In this document: piece by piece, positions 33,294 to 42,079 of the stretch
Position numbering within the stretch: the first letter of the stretch is position 1
How the letters are laid out: the number at the start of each line of letters is the position of its first letter
Source of the DNA: Streptomyces phaeofaciens
GTDB lineage: Bacteria; Actinomycetota; Actinomycetes; Streptomycetales; Streptomycetaceae
Direction: 5' to 3'
Length of the DNA: 64,000 nt
Assembly (NCBI RefSeq): GCF_014648915.1
Contig: NZ_BMSA01000035.1
Span: forward strand, 32,958 to 96,957
Notes under the pieces: model-generated
Told to the model about the DNA's origin: nothing
Database searches by the model: none
The model's input: only the letters and a program-made list of their open reading frames with translations
Program-made: the position numbers and the translations under genes

Positions 33294-33745
33294 ACCGCCA
33301 CGCTAGGCGGCGGACCCCGCCCGGGGAACCCGGAACCGCGATGTGGATCACCCCGGTCACACTTCTGTCACAGGATCACGACACACGTTTCAGCCGCGCG
33401 GGCATCGGCCGGCGCACAGCGGACTGTCACACGAACGAGCGGTTCCGGGCCTGTTGTGTAGTCCTTCCGCGCGTATTCGAACGTAATTCCCGCGTGTCGT
33501 CACGCCCCGTCGATAAACCCGGCGGAAAGTGCCCGGAGAACCGTGCCCGGCACCGTTCCATTCCGATTCCACAGGGTCGCGCGAGAGCTGACGGCCCATA
33601 GGAAATGCACGGCTTCCCCACACGTCCTCCGTACGCCCCTGCCGGAGCGTGCGGGGGCGCGAGCGGCACGGCGAAGGCTCGCGCCGGCGCGTGCGGCGCG
33701 GGTACGGGCGGCCCGGGGCGCGACGAGCGAAGGGGCGAGCGAGCG
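33294..33745. other. Non-coding region upstream of the cytochrome oxidase gene
   Basis: 452 bases, no convincing gene. The I78 promoter should be at the left end. The 33440-33500 stretch has mixed base composition and may carry the oxidase promoter. No operator or RNA structure stood out. Confidence 0.4.
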
Positions 33746-35452
33746 ATGGGGACGCAGACCGTGGCGGAGGCGGCACGACCCGCTCCGGCCAGGCGCAGGG
33801 GCCGGGGCCGGGTGGTCGTCGACTGGCTGACCACCACCGACCACAAGAAGATCGGCCATCTGTACCTGATCACGTCGTTCGTGTTCTTCCTGGTCGGCGG
33901 TGCGATGGCCCTGCTGATGCGGGCCGAGCTGGCCCGGCCCGGCCTGCAAATCATGGACAACGGCCAGTTCAACCAGCTGTTCACGATGCACGGCACGATC
34001 ATGCTGCTGCTGTTCGCGACCCCGTCCTTCGCGGGCTTCGCCAACGAGCTGATGCCGCTCCAGATCGGCGCCCCGGACGTGGCCTTCCCCCGGCTGAACA
34101 TGTTCTCGTTCTGGCTGTTCCTGTTCGGCGGGCTGATCGTGCTCGGCTCGCTGCTGACGACGGGCGGCGCGGCCGCCTTCGGCTGGTTCGCCTACGCGCC
34201 GCTGAACAGCCTGAACTACTCCCCCGGGGTCGGCGCCGATCTGTGGATCATGGGCCTGGCGCTGGCCGGCTTCGGCACGATCCTCGGCGCGGTCAACTTC
34301 ATCACCACGATCATCGGGATGCGCGCCCCCGGCATGACGATGTTCCGGATGCCGATCTTCACCTGGAACATCCTGTTCACCTCGATCCTGGTCCTGTTCG
34401 CGTTCCCGGTGCTGGCGGCCTCGCTGCTGGTGCTGGAGGCGGACCGGCGGTTCGGTTCGCAGGTGTTCGAGGCGGCCAACGGCGGGGCGCTGCTGTGGCA
34501 GCACCTGTTCTGGTTCTTCGGGCATCCCGAGGTCTACATCATCGCGCTGCCGTTCTTCGGGATCATCTCCGAGATCATCCCGGTCTTCAGCCGCAAGCCG
34601 ATCTTCGGCTACCTCACCCTGGTCGCCGCGACGATGGCGATCACCGGGCTGTCGATCGTGGTGTGGGCGCACCACATGTTCGTCACGGGCGCGGTGCTGC
34701 TGCCCTTCTTCTCCTTCATGAGCTTCCTGATCGCGGTCCCCACGGGCGTGAAGTTCTTCAACTGGAGCGGGACCATGATCAAGGGCTCGCTGTCCTTCGA
34801 GACCCCGATGCTGTGGGCGACGGGCTTCCTGGTGACGTTCCTGTTCGGCGGTCTGACCGGGGTGATCCTGGCGTCGCCGCCGATGGACTTCCATGTCTCC
34901 GACTCGTACTTCGTGGTCGCCCACTTCCACTACGTGGTCTTCGGCACGGTCGTCTTCGCGGTCTTCGGCGGATTCCACTTCTGGTGGCCCAAGTTCACCG
35001 GGCGGATGCTCGACGAGCGGCTGGGCAAGATGCACTTCTGGACGCTGTTCGTGGGCTTCCACACCACGTTCCTGGTGCAGCACTGGCTGGGCGCGGAGGG
35101 CATGCCGCGCCGCTACGCCGACTACCTCGCCGCCGACGGCTTCACCGCGCTCAACACGGTCTCCTCGATCGGCGCCTTCCTGCTGGGCATCTCCACGCTG
35201 CCGTTCCTCTACAACGTCTGGAAGACCGCCAAGTACGGCGTGAAGGTCGCCGACGACGACCCCTGGGGCTTCGGCCGCTCCCTCGAGTGGGCGACCTCCT
35301 GTCCGCCGCCGCGGCACAACTTCACGTCGCTGCCGAAGATCCGCTCGGAGTCCCCTGCGTTCGATCTGCACCATCCGGAGTACGCGGCGCTGGAGTCGTC
35401 GTCCGCCCGGGAGCCCGGTCCCGCCGGGCCTTCCGGGCCCGCGCCGTCCTGA
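33746..35452 (+). CDS. ctaD: Cytochrome c oxidase subunit I (orphan copy)
   Basis: 568-residue heme-copper oxidase subunit I. Twelve-helix core with heme and copper ligands visible: heme a His in FTMHGTIMLL, CuB His and cross-linked Tyr in WQHLFWFFGHPEVYI, CuB pair in VWAHHMFV, heme a3/a His in VAHFHYV. HPEVY also contains the conserved proton-path Glu. The ATG at 33746 has AGGGG 10 bases upstream. The rest of the complex (ctaC, ctaE, ctaF, qcr) is not nearby, so this is an isolated, probably second copy. Confidence 0.93.
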   Translation: MGTQTVAEAARPAPARRRGRGRVVVDWLTTTDHKKIGHLYLITSFVFFLVGGAMALLMRAELARPGLQIMDNGQFNQLFTMHGTIMLLLFATPSFAGFANELMPLQIGAPDVAFPRLNMFSFWLFLFGGLIVLGSLLTTGGAAAFGWFAYAPLNSLNYSPGVGADLWIMGLALAGFGTILGAVNFITTIIGMRAPGMTMFRMPIFTWNILFTSILVLFAFPVLAASLLVLEADRRFGSQVFEAANGGALLWQHLFWFFGHPEVYIIALPFFGIISEIIPVFSRKPIFGYLTLVAATMAITGLSIVVWAHHMFVTGAVLLPFFSFMSFLIAVPTGVKFFNWSGTMIKGSLSFETPMLWATGFLVTFLFGGLTGVILASPPMDFHVSDSYFVVAHFHYVVFGTVVFAVFGGFHFWWPKFTGRMLDERLGKMHFWTLFVGFHTTFLVQHWLGAEGMPRRYADYLAADGFTALNTVSSIGAFLLGISTLPFLYNVWKTAKYGVKVADDDPWGFGRSLEWATSCPPPRHNFTSLPKIRSESPAFDLHHPEYAALESSSAREPGPAGPSGPAPS

Positions 35453-35491
35453 TCGCCCCGGGCGCCGAGCCGCCCGCCGGCCTGGGCCGGC

Positions 35492-36769
35492 TCACGGTGT
35501 GTACGGCAGTTGGGGCACGTCGAAACAGGTGGTGTTCATGTCCCCCTGGGTGACCCAGCCCCGGCCGTCCTGCCAGCGGGCGACCGACAGACAGGTCCGC
35601 CGGGTCCGCGGCGGCTCGGCGAGCCGCTCGAACCGTACGGGGAGCAGCAGCCCGTCGGCGTCGAAGTCCTCGCCGTGGTTCATGCGGTCGTCGACGCACG
35701 CGCGCGTGATGCCGCGGTCCGCGCACGACCGGGCCGCCCGGGTGAACCACATCGCGGCCGCCCAGCCCTCCAGCTGCCACTGCGAGTGCGTCTTCAGGCT
35801 CCGCGTCGCGTCCCGGAACTCCCGTACGGCCGGGTCGGAGGTGTCCTGGTGGTTGCGGCTGGATCCGGTGGCCCACAGGGCGTTGCGGCAGTCCGGGGAG
35901 TCCTTGTAGTCCTCGGCGACGGTGGACGTCCAGTTCTGTACGTTCGTCACCTTCGCGGTGACCCGTGCGCCGACCTCGTCCATGGCCCGGCACAGCTGTG
36001 CGTTGCCGTGCGTGTCGAGCGCGTCGAAGACCAGGTCGGCGCCCTCGGCCTTCAGGTCGGCCGCGGCGGCGCGGAAGTTGGGCAGCGCGAAGTCGAGCTG
36101 TTCGCCCACCACCCGGTACCCCTCGGCCTTCAGTCCGCGCTCCACGAGCCGGGCGTAGGCGGCGGACGCGGGCTGGTTGTAGGAGACGACGGCGGCCGTG
36201 CGGGCGCCGTGCTCGCGCTTGAAGTAGCGGTACACCTCGGTGCCGCCGTACAGCTGACCGTCCCAGCCCGGGGTTCCGTCGCGGGGCGCGAGGCTGCCGT
36301 AGATGCCGTACAGGTGCGGCCAGGTGTCGTAGGCGGCGCCGATGGGCTGGCCGCCGATGTCGGGCACGCGCGCGTGGGAGACACGGGGGGCGCCTGCGTA
36401 GTCGAGGGCGGTGGTGGCGACGAGGGCGACGACCTTGTCCTCGTCGAGCAGCCGGTGCACGCACGTGTTGTCGCCGACGCCGCTGCCGCCGTCGTCGCAC
36501 AGCCGCACCTCGACCCGCCGGCCGTCGATGCCCCCGCGCGCGTTGAGCCGGTCGAAGTAGGCGAGGGCGCCGTCGCGCGGGCCGGTGAAGGCGCCGCCGC
36601 CGACCGGGCTGGTGGCGCTGCTGATGATGCCGACCCTGATCGGGGCGGCCGCGGGGGTCGTGGTGCGCTCGAAGTCGCTCTCCGGCAGCCGGCTGCCGCA
36701 GGCCGCGCTCAGCAGGAGCAGCAGCGCCGCGGCGGCGGTCTCAGCAGCCCGGAACGGACGACGAGCCAT
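35492..36769 (-). CDS. Branched-chain-type ABC transporter substrate-binding lipoprotein
   Basis: 425-residue periplasmic-binding-fold lipoprotein (Leu/Ile/Val-binding family). Lipobox LLSAACGS near residue 24, then IRVGIISSATSPVGGGAFTG, NARGGIDGRRVEVRLCDDGG and later VVSYNQPASAAYARLV. It probably delivers its ligand to the divergently encoded LivHMG/LivF importer at 37866-41164. ATG at 36769; the upstream lipoprotein gene overlaps it by 29 bases. The natural ligand may be an amino acid, amide or aromatic compound. Confidence 0.86.
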   Translation of the reverse strand: MARRPFRAAETAAAALLLLLSAACGSRLPESDFERTTTPAAAPIRVGIISSATSPVGGGAFTGPRDGALAYFDRLNARGGIDGRRVEVRLCDDGGSGVGDNTCVHRLLDEDKVVALVATTALDYAGAPRVSHARVPDIGGQPIGAAYDTWPHLYGIYGSLAPRDGTPGWDGQLYGGTEVYRYFKREHGARTAAVVSYNQPASAAYARLVERGLKAEGYRVVGEQLDFALPNFRAAAADLKAEGADLVFDALDTHGNAQLCRAMDEVGARVTAKVTNVQNWTSTVAEDYKDSPDCRNALWATGSSRNHQDTSDPAVREFRDATRSLKTHSQWQLEGWAAAMWFTRAARSCADRGITRACVDDRMNHGEDFDADGLLLPVRFERLAEPPRTRRTCLSVARWQDGRGWVTQGDMNTTCFDVPQLPYTP

Positions 36770-37280
36770 CGCCGCTCAGCTGCACCAGCGCGCACAGCGT
36801 GCTGACGGACACCTTCCAGCTGCCGTCCTGTTCGACGGCCGTCCCGGAGGCGTCCGGCAGGGCGGTCGCGCCGTCGAGGGTGAGGGTGTACGTCACGGTC
36901 GCCCGCGTCGGCCCGGTGAACTCGACCTGCTGGACCTGTGCCGCCACCTGTCCGCCGCGCCGGTCGCCGCCGAACGCCTGGAGCACCGGCCCCATCCGCT
37001 CCCCGTTCTCCAGGACGGCCTGCTTGTCGGCGGTGGAGGTGGCCGGGTCGAAGAACTTCTCCCAGTTCTGCCGGATCTGCGTCTCGGCCGCCGCCCGGTC
37101 GGCGGGCGCGCTCGCCGGCGCGCTGGAGGTGGCCGGGGCCGTACCGGCCGCGTCGCCGTCGTCGTCGCTGCACGCCGCGAGGGCCGGAGCGAGGAGGAGG
37201 ACGAGGACGGCCGCCAGCGCCGCCGTACCCCGTCGTGCGTCGTGTCGCCCGAGGTCGCTCCCGAGAACCATGTGGCTCAC
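36741..37280 (-). CDS. Small lipoprotein of unknown function
   Basis: 179-residue lipoprotein: signal with lipobox LAACSDDD, Ala/Ser/Thr-rich linker (about 45-65), then a 110-residue compact domain with regular strands (ATVTYTLTLDG, GSWKVSVSTLCALV) resembling NTF2-like or DUF4878-type folds. It overlaps the binding-protein gene by 29 bases and is co-transcribed with it, so it may help the importer or scavenge ligand. The ATG at 37271 is an alternative start. No firm function. Confidence 0.7.
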   Translation of the reverse strand: MSHMVLGSDLGRHDARRGTAALAAVLVLLLAPALAACSDDDGDAAGTAPATSSAPASAPADRAAAETQIRQNWEKFFDPATSTADKQAVLENGERMGPVLQAFGGDRRGGQVAAQVQQVEFTGPTRATVTYTLTLDGATALPDASGTAVEQDGSWKVSVSTLCALVQLSGDGSSSVPGC

Positions 37281-37326
37281 CGCCGGGTGTCCGTCCGGGC
37301 GTGCGCGCCCGGTCCTTTCAGGGTCA

Positions 37327-37350
37327 GCTTGCAGAGGGCATAGTGCAAGC
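37327..37350. promoter_or_regulatory. Inverted repeat in the divergent Liv promoter region
   Basis: GCTTGCA-N10-TGCAAGC lies midway between the divergent operons (starts at 37280 and 37393). Candidate operator controlling both. Confidence 0.4.
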
Positions 37351-37392
37351 CATCGGCCGAAACGGCCGGAAGCCGTACGCGGGGAGCCGGAG

Positions 37393-37866
37393 ATGCGGAC
37401 AGGACGACTGCGGAGCGTGCGCCCCGTCCTGTGGGCCGGCTGGGCCGTGCTGGCCGTCGGCGCGGTGCTGTGCGCGGTCGGCTGGTACGGCGTCTCGGGC
37501 GAGCGCTACGCCGAACGGCAGCTGCCCTACCTCGCGTCCTGCACGATCCCCGGCGCCGCGCTGCTCGTGGCCGGCGCGGTCCTGCTGACGTACGGGCGCG
37601 GGCAGGACGCCTCCGCGCGCGTGGAGGAGCTGTACCGCCTGCTGGTGGCGGCCGCGCCGGCGGAGCCGGAGGACGACCCCGCGGCGACGGCGCCGGTCGC
37701 GGTCAGCGGCGACCTGCGGATGGTGCCGGGCGGCACGCTGTGGCACCGGGCGGACTGCCCGCTGGTCGCCGGGAAGGCGGCGGCGGTGCCGGTGGACGGC
37801 AGGCTGCTGGCGAGCGGCGAGCTGGACCCGTGCCCGATCTGCGAGCCGGACGCCGCGGACTCCTGA
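37393..37866 (+). CDS. Two-helix membrane protein with a C-terminal CxxC domain
   Basis: 157-residue protein: two hydrophobic helices (residues about 9-28 and 48-68), then a soluble segment with HRADCPLVAGKA and CPICEP. The Cys/His pattern suggests a small redox or metal site. It directly precedes the importer gene: its TGA and the next ATG share one base. It is probably an accessory subunit of the Liv system. I know no characterised relative. Confidence 0.66.
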   Translation: MRTGRLRSVRPVLWAGWAVLAVGAVLCAVGWYGVSGERYAERQLPYLASCTIPGAALLVAGAVLLTYGRGQDASARVEELYRLLVAAAPAEPEDDPAATAPVAVSGDLRMVPGGTLWHRADCPLVAGKAAAVPVDGRLLASGELDPCPICEPDAADS

Positions 37867-40511
37867 TGTCGTCCCTGACCTACGACCTCACCCTGGCGGG
37901 CCTCTCGGTCGGCAGCGCCGCCGCGCTCACCGGGATCGGTCTGGTCGTCACCCATCGGGCGACCGGCGTGCTCAACTTCGCGCACGGGGCGATCGCCATG
38001 GTGTGCGCGTACGTGCTGCGGAGTTGCGTGGTCGACCGGGGCTGGCCGCTGTGGCCGGCCGCGGTGGTGACGCTGCTGGTCCTGGCGCCGGCGATCGGCG
38101 TGGTGCTGGAACGGTTCGTCTTCCGTCCGCTCGCGGTCCTGGGCAGTGACCCCACGCAGACCCTGGTCGCCTCGATCGGGGTGTTCGTGCTGCTCGTGGG
38201 CGGGGCTGCGCTGCTGTGGGGGCCGGGGGCGCGGGACGACGCCCCGGAGCTGGTGGCGGCGGATCCCTGGGGGCAGACGGCGGTCGTGCTCGTGCTGGCG
38301 GCCGGGGTCGGCGCGGTGATCCGGTGGACCCGGTTCGGGCGGGAGCTGCGGGCCGTGGTGGACGACCGGCGGCTCGCCGCGCTCGGCGGCATCGACGCGA
38401 ACCGGGTGGCCGCGGCGGGCTGGGCGTTCGGCTCCTTCACGGCCGGTCTGACGGGCGTGCTGCTGGCGCCGTACGTGCGTCTGGACCCGTACGGGCTGCC
38501 GCTCCTGGTGATGGAGGTGGTCGCGGTCGCGGTGGCGGCGCGGATGCGCAGTCTGCCGGTCGCGGTGGTGGTGGCGCTGGGCATCGGGATCGCGCAGAGC
38601 CAGCTGACGCGGCTGCACCCGTCGGGCCGGGGCGCGCCGCTGCTCCAGGCGGTCGGCGCGAACCTGTTCGTGGTGGCGCTGCTGGTCGCCGCGCTCGTGC
38701 TGCCCGGTGTCGCCACGCGTGACGCGGCGCCGCGTCCGCCGGCGGCACGCGTGCGTACCCCGCCCGCCGCGTGGATCGTGGCCGGGGTGCTGTTCCTGCT
38801 GCCACTCGGCCTCGCGGGCCCGGACCTGCACACCGCGGTCCAGGTCCCGGCGCTGGCCGTGATCCTGCTGTCCCTGGTGGTGGTCACCGGCCGCGGCGGC
38901 CAGATCTCCCTCGGACAGGCCGCGTACGCGGGGCTGGGCGCCCTGTTCACCGCGCTGCTCGCGGCGGGCCGCTTCCCCGGTCTGCCGCGGCTGCCGGAAC
39001 TGGCGGCCCTGGCCGTGGCGGTGCTCCTGGTGGCGCCGCTCGGCCTGCTCACCGGCTGGCCCGCGATCGGCCGCCGCGGCCTCGCGCTGGCCCTCGCCAC
39101 CTTCGCGGTCGGCGTCGGCGTGAGCCGCTTCGTCCTCGCCCAGCCGTACGCCGTGTCCGGGCTGTCGCTGGGCCGGCCGGCCGGCTTCGACGGGGACCGC
39201 GCCTACTACGTCCTCGAACTGGTCCTGCTCGGGGTCGCGCTGCCGGCGACGCGGGCGCTGCGCCGGGGCCGTACCGGGCGGGCCCTGGCGGCGATGCGGG
39301 ACCACGAGGCGGGGGCGTCGGCGGCGGGCGTGCGGGTGCCGTCCCTGAAGCTCCTGGCCTTCGTCGTGGGCGCCGCGCTGGCCGCGCTGGGCGGCGCGAT
39401 GCTCGGCATGGGGCTGCGCGCCTTCGACGCGGGTGCGTACGACCCCGTGCGCAGCCTGCTGTGGTTCGCGGCGGTGGTGGTCCTGGGCGCCGACAGCACC
39501 CTGGGCGCCCTGGCCGCGGCGGCGCTGCTGGTGGGGCTGGACGCGGGGGCCCGGGGCGGGGTCGCGGCGGCGCTGGTGGGCGTCCTGGCCGTACTGGTGG
39601 GCCGGTTCCCGCACGGGCCGTACGAGGCGGTGCGGGAGCGGGCCGAGCGGGTGCGGGCCCGCCTGTGGCCGAGCGGGGAGCTGACGCCGCTCGGGGCACG
39701 GCTGCGGGCGCGGCTGCGGCCAGGGGCACGGCCGCGGCCCGGGGAGGAGCAGGAGCGGCCGGCGGCGGGGCGGCCGGTGCGGGCCGCCGCGCGAACCCGC
39801 CCCTCCCGCCCGCCCTCCGTCCTCACCGCCCGCGGCCTGCACGCCCGTTACGGCGGTTTCGCCGCGCTCGGCGGTGTCGACCTCGAGGTCCGTCCCGGTC
39901 GGGTGACCGCCGTCGTCGGGCCCAACGGGGCCGGGAAGAGCACCCTGTTCCACTGTCTGGCCGGAACCCTGCGTCCCGCGCGCGGGAAGGTGCTGTTCGA
40001 CGGGCGGGACATCACCCGGCTCCCGGCGCACGCCCGCACCCGGCTCGGCATCGCGCGGACCTTCCAGCAGCTGGCCGTCTTCCCGTCGTTGACGGTCGAG
40101 GAGAACGTCCGGGTGGGCGCCGAGCAGGGGCGCGGCGGTGCGGAGGAGGCCGTGGAGCGGGCGTTGGCGCTGTTCGGGCTGGACGGGACGGTCCGGGCGC
40201 GGCCCGCCGCCGGGCTGCCCACGGGCACGCTGCGCCGTGTCGAACTGGCCCGGGCGTTCGCGGGCGACCCGCGGGTGCTGCTGCTCGACGAGCCGGCCGC
40301 GGGACTCGACACCGCCGAGGTGAGCGCGCTGGCCCGCGTCCTGGGGGCGCTGGCCGCCGACGGCACCGCGCTGCTCGTCGTCGAGCACGACCTCGACCTG
40401 GTCGCGGACCTCGCCGACGTCGTGCATGTCATGGCGGCGGGCCGGATCGTCGCCTCGGGCCCACCCGGCCGCGTCCTCGGCACGTCGACCGCACGGGAGG
40501 CTCCCGCGTGA
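37866..40511 (+). CDS. Fused branched-chain amino-acid importer: LivH-LivM-LivG in one chain
   Basis: 881 residues that combine three proteins normally encoded apart. LivH-type permease 1-285 (THRATGVLNFAHGAIAM; LRAVVDDRRLAALGGID), LivM-type permease about 296-610 (GRGGQISLGQAAYAGLGAL; LAAMRDHEAGASAAGV), linker rich in Arg, and LivG-type ATPase from about 656 with Walker A VVGPNGAGKST (about 684-692), Walker B LLLDEPAAGLD and H-loop VEHDLDL. The ABC signature is degenerate: LPTGTLRR instead of LSxGxxRR (around 783). GTGA overlap with livF couples them. Likely an importer of hydrophobic or amide compounds. Confidence 0.86.
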   Translation: MSSLTYDLTLAGLSVGSAAALTGIGLVVTHRATGVLNFAHGAIAMVCAYVLRSCVVDRGWPLWPAAVVTLLVLAPAIGVVLERFVFRPLAVLGSDPTQTLVASIGVFVLLVGGAALLWGPGARDDAPELVAADPWGQTAVVLVLAAGVGAVIRWTRFGRELRAVVDDRRLAALGGIDANRVAAAGWAFGSFTAGLTGVLLAPYVRLDPYGLPLLVMEVVAVAVAARMRSLPVAVVVALGIGIAQSQLTRLHPSGRGAPLLQAVGANLFVVALLVAALVLPGVATRDAAPRPPAARVRTPPAAWIVAGVLFLLPLGLAGPDLHTAVQVPALAVILLSLVVVTGRGGQISLGQAAYAGLGALFTALLAAGRFPGLPRLPELAALAVAVLLVAPLGLLTGWPAIGRRGLALALATFAVGVGVSRFVLAQPYAVSGLSLGRPAGFDGDRAYYVLELVLLGVALPATRALRRGRTGRALAAMRDHEAGASAAGVRVPSLKLLAFVVGAALAALGGAMLGMGLRAFDAGAYDPVRSLLWFAAVVVLGADSTLGALAAAALLVGLDAGARGGVAAALVGVLAVLVGRFPHGPYEAVRERAERVRARLWPSGELTPLGARLRARLRPGARPRPGEEQERPAAGRPVRAAARTRPSRPPSVLTARGLHARYGGFAALGGVDLEVRPGRVTAVVGPNGAGKSTLFHCLAGTLRPARGKVLFDGRDITRLPAHARTRLGIARTFQQLAVFPSLTVEENVRVGAEQGRGGAEEAVERALALFGLDGTVRARPAAGLPTGTLRRVELARAFAGDPRVLLLDEPAAGLDTAEVSALARVLGALAADGTALLVVEHDLDLVADLADVVHVMAAGRIVASGPPGRVLGTSTAREAPA

Positions 40512-41164
40512 TCTCGCTCCGGCACGCGCGCGTGCGCTACGGCCCTCTGGAGGCCCTGCACGGCGTCACCCTCTGCGCCCCTGCCCCGGGCCTCACCGTA
40601 CTGCTGGGCCGCAACGGCTCCGGCCGGACGACGGTGCTTCAGGCGCTGGCGGGGACCGTGCCGCTGGCGGGCGGCGCCGTGGTGTGGGACGGGGTGGACG
40701 TGACGCGGATGCCGGCGTTCGAGCGGGCGCGGCACGGGCTGTGCCTGGTGCCCGAACGGCGGGCGGTGTTCGGTTCGCTGACCGTCCGGGAGCATCTGGA
40801 GCTCCTCGCGGCGGACCGGCTGCCGTACCCGCAGCTGGAGCCCCTGCTCGACCGGCGCGCCGGGACGCTGTCCGGCGGCGAGCAGCGCATGCTCGCCCTG
40901 TCCCGGGCCCTGCTGGCGCCCGCGCGCGTGGTGCTCGTCGACGAGCCCGCGCAGGGCATGTCCCCGGCGGTAGCGGCCCGCACCTACGCCCTGCTGGCCG
41001 CGCTCGACGCCTGTGTGGTCGTCGCCGAGCAGCGGCTGCCGCCCGCGCTGCTCGGCCGCCGGGTCTTCGTGCACGAACTGCGCCGCGGTGCCGTGGTGTT
41101 CAGCGGCGAGGCGGCGGAGTGGGCGGGACGGTCCGGGAACGGCGCCGCCCCGTCCGGTGGGTGA
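40508..41164 (+). CDS. LivF-type ABC ATPase with an Arg in Walker A
   Basis: 218-residue ATPase, short for LivF (about 235). Walker A reads GRNGSGRTT (34-42): Lys is replaced by Arg40. The signature is canonical, LSGGEQ (121-126), with Walker B VLVDEPAQGMSP and AEQR in the H-loop position, which is normal Gln-type for LivF. The defect pairs with the broken signature in LivG, so one composite ATP site should be inactive and the other active. GTG start, overlaps LivHMG by 4 bases. Its stop codon lies in the loop of the terminator at 41144-41179. Confidence 0.85.
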   Translation: MISLRHARVRYGPLEALHGVTLCAPAPGLTVLLGRNGSGRTTVLQALAGTVPLAGGAVVWDGVDVTRMPAFERARHGLCLVPERRAVFGSLTVREHLELLAADRLPYPQLEPLLDRRAGTLSGGEQRMLALSRALLAPARVVLVDEPAQGMSPAVAARTYALLAALDACVVVAEQRLPPALLGRRVFVHELRRGAVVFSGEAAEWAGRSGNGAAPSGG

Positions 41165-41179
41165 ACCGGACGGGGCGGC
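41144..41179 (+). terminator. Hairpin overlapping the livF stop codon
   Basis: GCCGCCCCGTCCGGT (41144-41158) and ACCGGACGGGGCGGC (41165-41179) pair perfectly (15 bp). The loop GGGTGA contains the stop TGA, so the end of the coding sequence forms the left arm. Confidence 0.8.
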
Positions 41180-41201
41180 CGTGCCCGAGGGGTGCGAGGG
41201 C

Positions 41202-41912
41202 TCAGAGCGCGAGGCGCTGGCCGGGCATGATCAGGTCGGGGTCACCGCCGATGACGGCCTTGTTGGCGGCGTAGAGGCGCTGCCAGGTGGTCCCGTGCCG
41301 GGCCGCGATGGTGCTGAGGGTGTCGCCCGCGCGGACGGTGTAGTCGCCGCGGGAGGCGCCCCGGGAGGTGTTCGCGGTCGTGCGCTCGGGTGCCTGCGAG
41401 GGCTTCGAGGAGTTCGAGGACCCGGTCGGCTTCGACGGCTTCGACGACGTCGAGGAACCGGAACCGGACGTGCTCGACTTCGGCTTCGTGGACGTCGTGC
41501 CGGCCCCGGAGGCCGCCGGCGCGCTGCCGGTCGCCCCGGCGCGTGCCGAGCAGGTCGGCCACGCACCCCACCCCTGGGACTTCTGGACCTTGGTGGCGAC
41601 GGAGATCTGCTGCGCCCTGCTCGCCCGGTCGGCGGTCGGCGCGTAGGCGGTGCCGCCGTACGCGCGCCAGGTGGAGGCGGAGAACTGGAGTCCGCCGTAG
41701 TACCCGTTGCCGGTGTTGATGTGCCAGTTGCCGCCGCTCTCGCACTGGGCGATGCGGTCCCACACGCCGCTGTCCGCCGCCGCGGCGTTGCCGCCGGCGG
41801 CCAGCAGTCCGAGCGGGGCGAGCAGCGCCGCCCCGGCGAGGACCGCCGTCGTACGCGCCGTGCTGCCGGTGGCGCGTGTGGTCTCGCGGGTGTTGTCGGC
41901 ACATTCGGACAT
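41202..41912 (-). CDS. Secreted resuscitation-promoting factor-like transglycosylase with LysM
   Basis: 236-residue muralytic protein. Signal peptide to about residue 46 (GGNAAAA), Rpf domain WDRIAQCESGGNWHINTGNG with catalytic Glu in CESGG and GGLQFSASTWRAYGG, Ser/Lys/Pro/Thr-rich linker about 135-185, then a C-terminal LysM domain (YTVRAGDTLSTIAARHG ... LYAANKAVIGGDPDLIMPGQ). Rpf proteins cleave peptidoglycan to allow spore germination and growth resumption. ATG at 41912; a long structured leader lies upstream. Confidence 0.9.
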   Translation of the reverse strand: MSECADNTRETTRATGSTARTTAVLAGAALLAPLGLLAAGGNAAAADSGVWDRIAQCESGGNWHINTGNGYYGGLQFSASTWRAYGGTAYAPTADRASRAQQISVATKVQKSQGWGAWPTCSARAGATGSAPAASGAGTTSTKPKSSTSGSGSSTSSKPSKPTGSSNSSKPSQAPERTTANTSRGASRGDYTVRAGDTLSTIAARHGTTWQRLYAANKAVIGGDPDLIMPGQRLAL

Positions 41913-41983
41913 GTAGATCCCTCTCTACGAACCCGGGTCTCCCCCAGGGCGGGGCGCTTCCCGCACGTCTGCGCGGGTGTCAC

Positions 41984-42079
41984 GCTCCGCCCCCGTCCGC
42001 CGGCGGTGGTGCTGCGCGCTGTCTGGCTCTGCGCGGCCGGCGGACGTACCCGAGCGGTGCTCGTTGCACACGGCGGAGC
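41984..42079 (-). promoter_or_regulatory. Nested-hairpin 5' leader of the rpf-like gene
   Basis: Three nested inverted repeats: GCTCCGCC/GGCGGAGC (outer), GTCCGCCGG/CCGGCGGAC (middle) and CGCGC/GCGCG (inner) in the predicted 5' untranslated region, starting about at the predicted transcription start. No c-di-AMP riboswitch signature (GGGGGAGCC...GGGGTGAATC) is visible. Possible RNA switch or stability element. Confidence 0.55.

Noticed and set aside
35476..35491. Short GCCGGCC/GGCCGGC inverted repeat between ctaD and the binding-protein gene
   Set aside because: Loop of only two bases; too weak to call a terminator.
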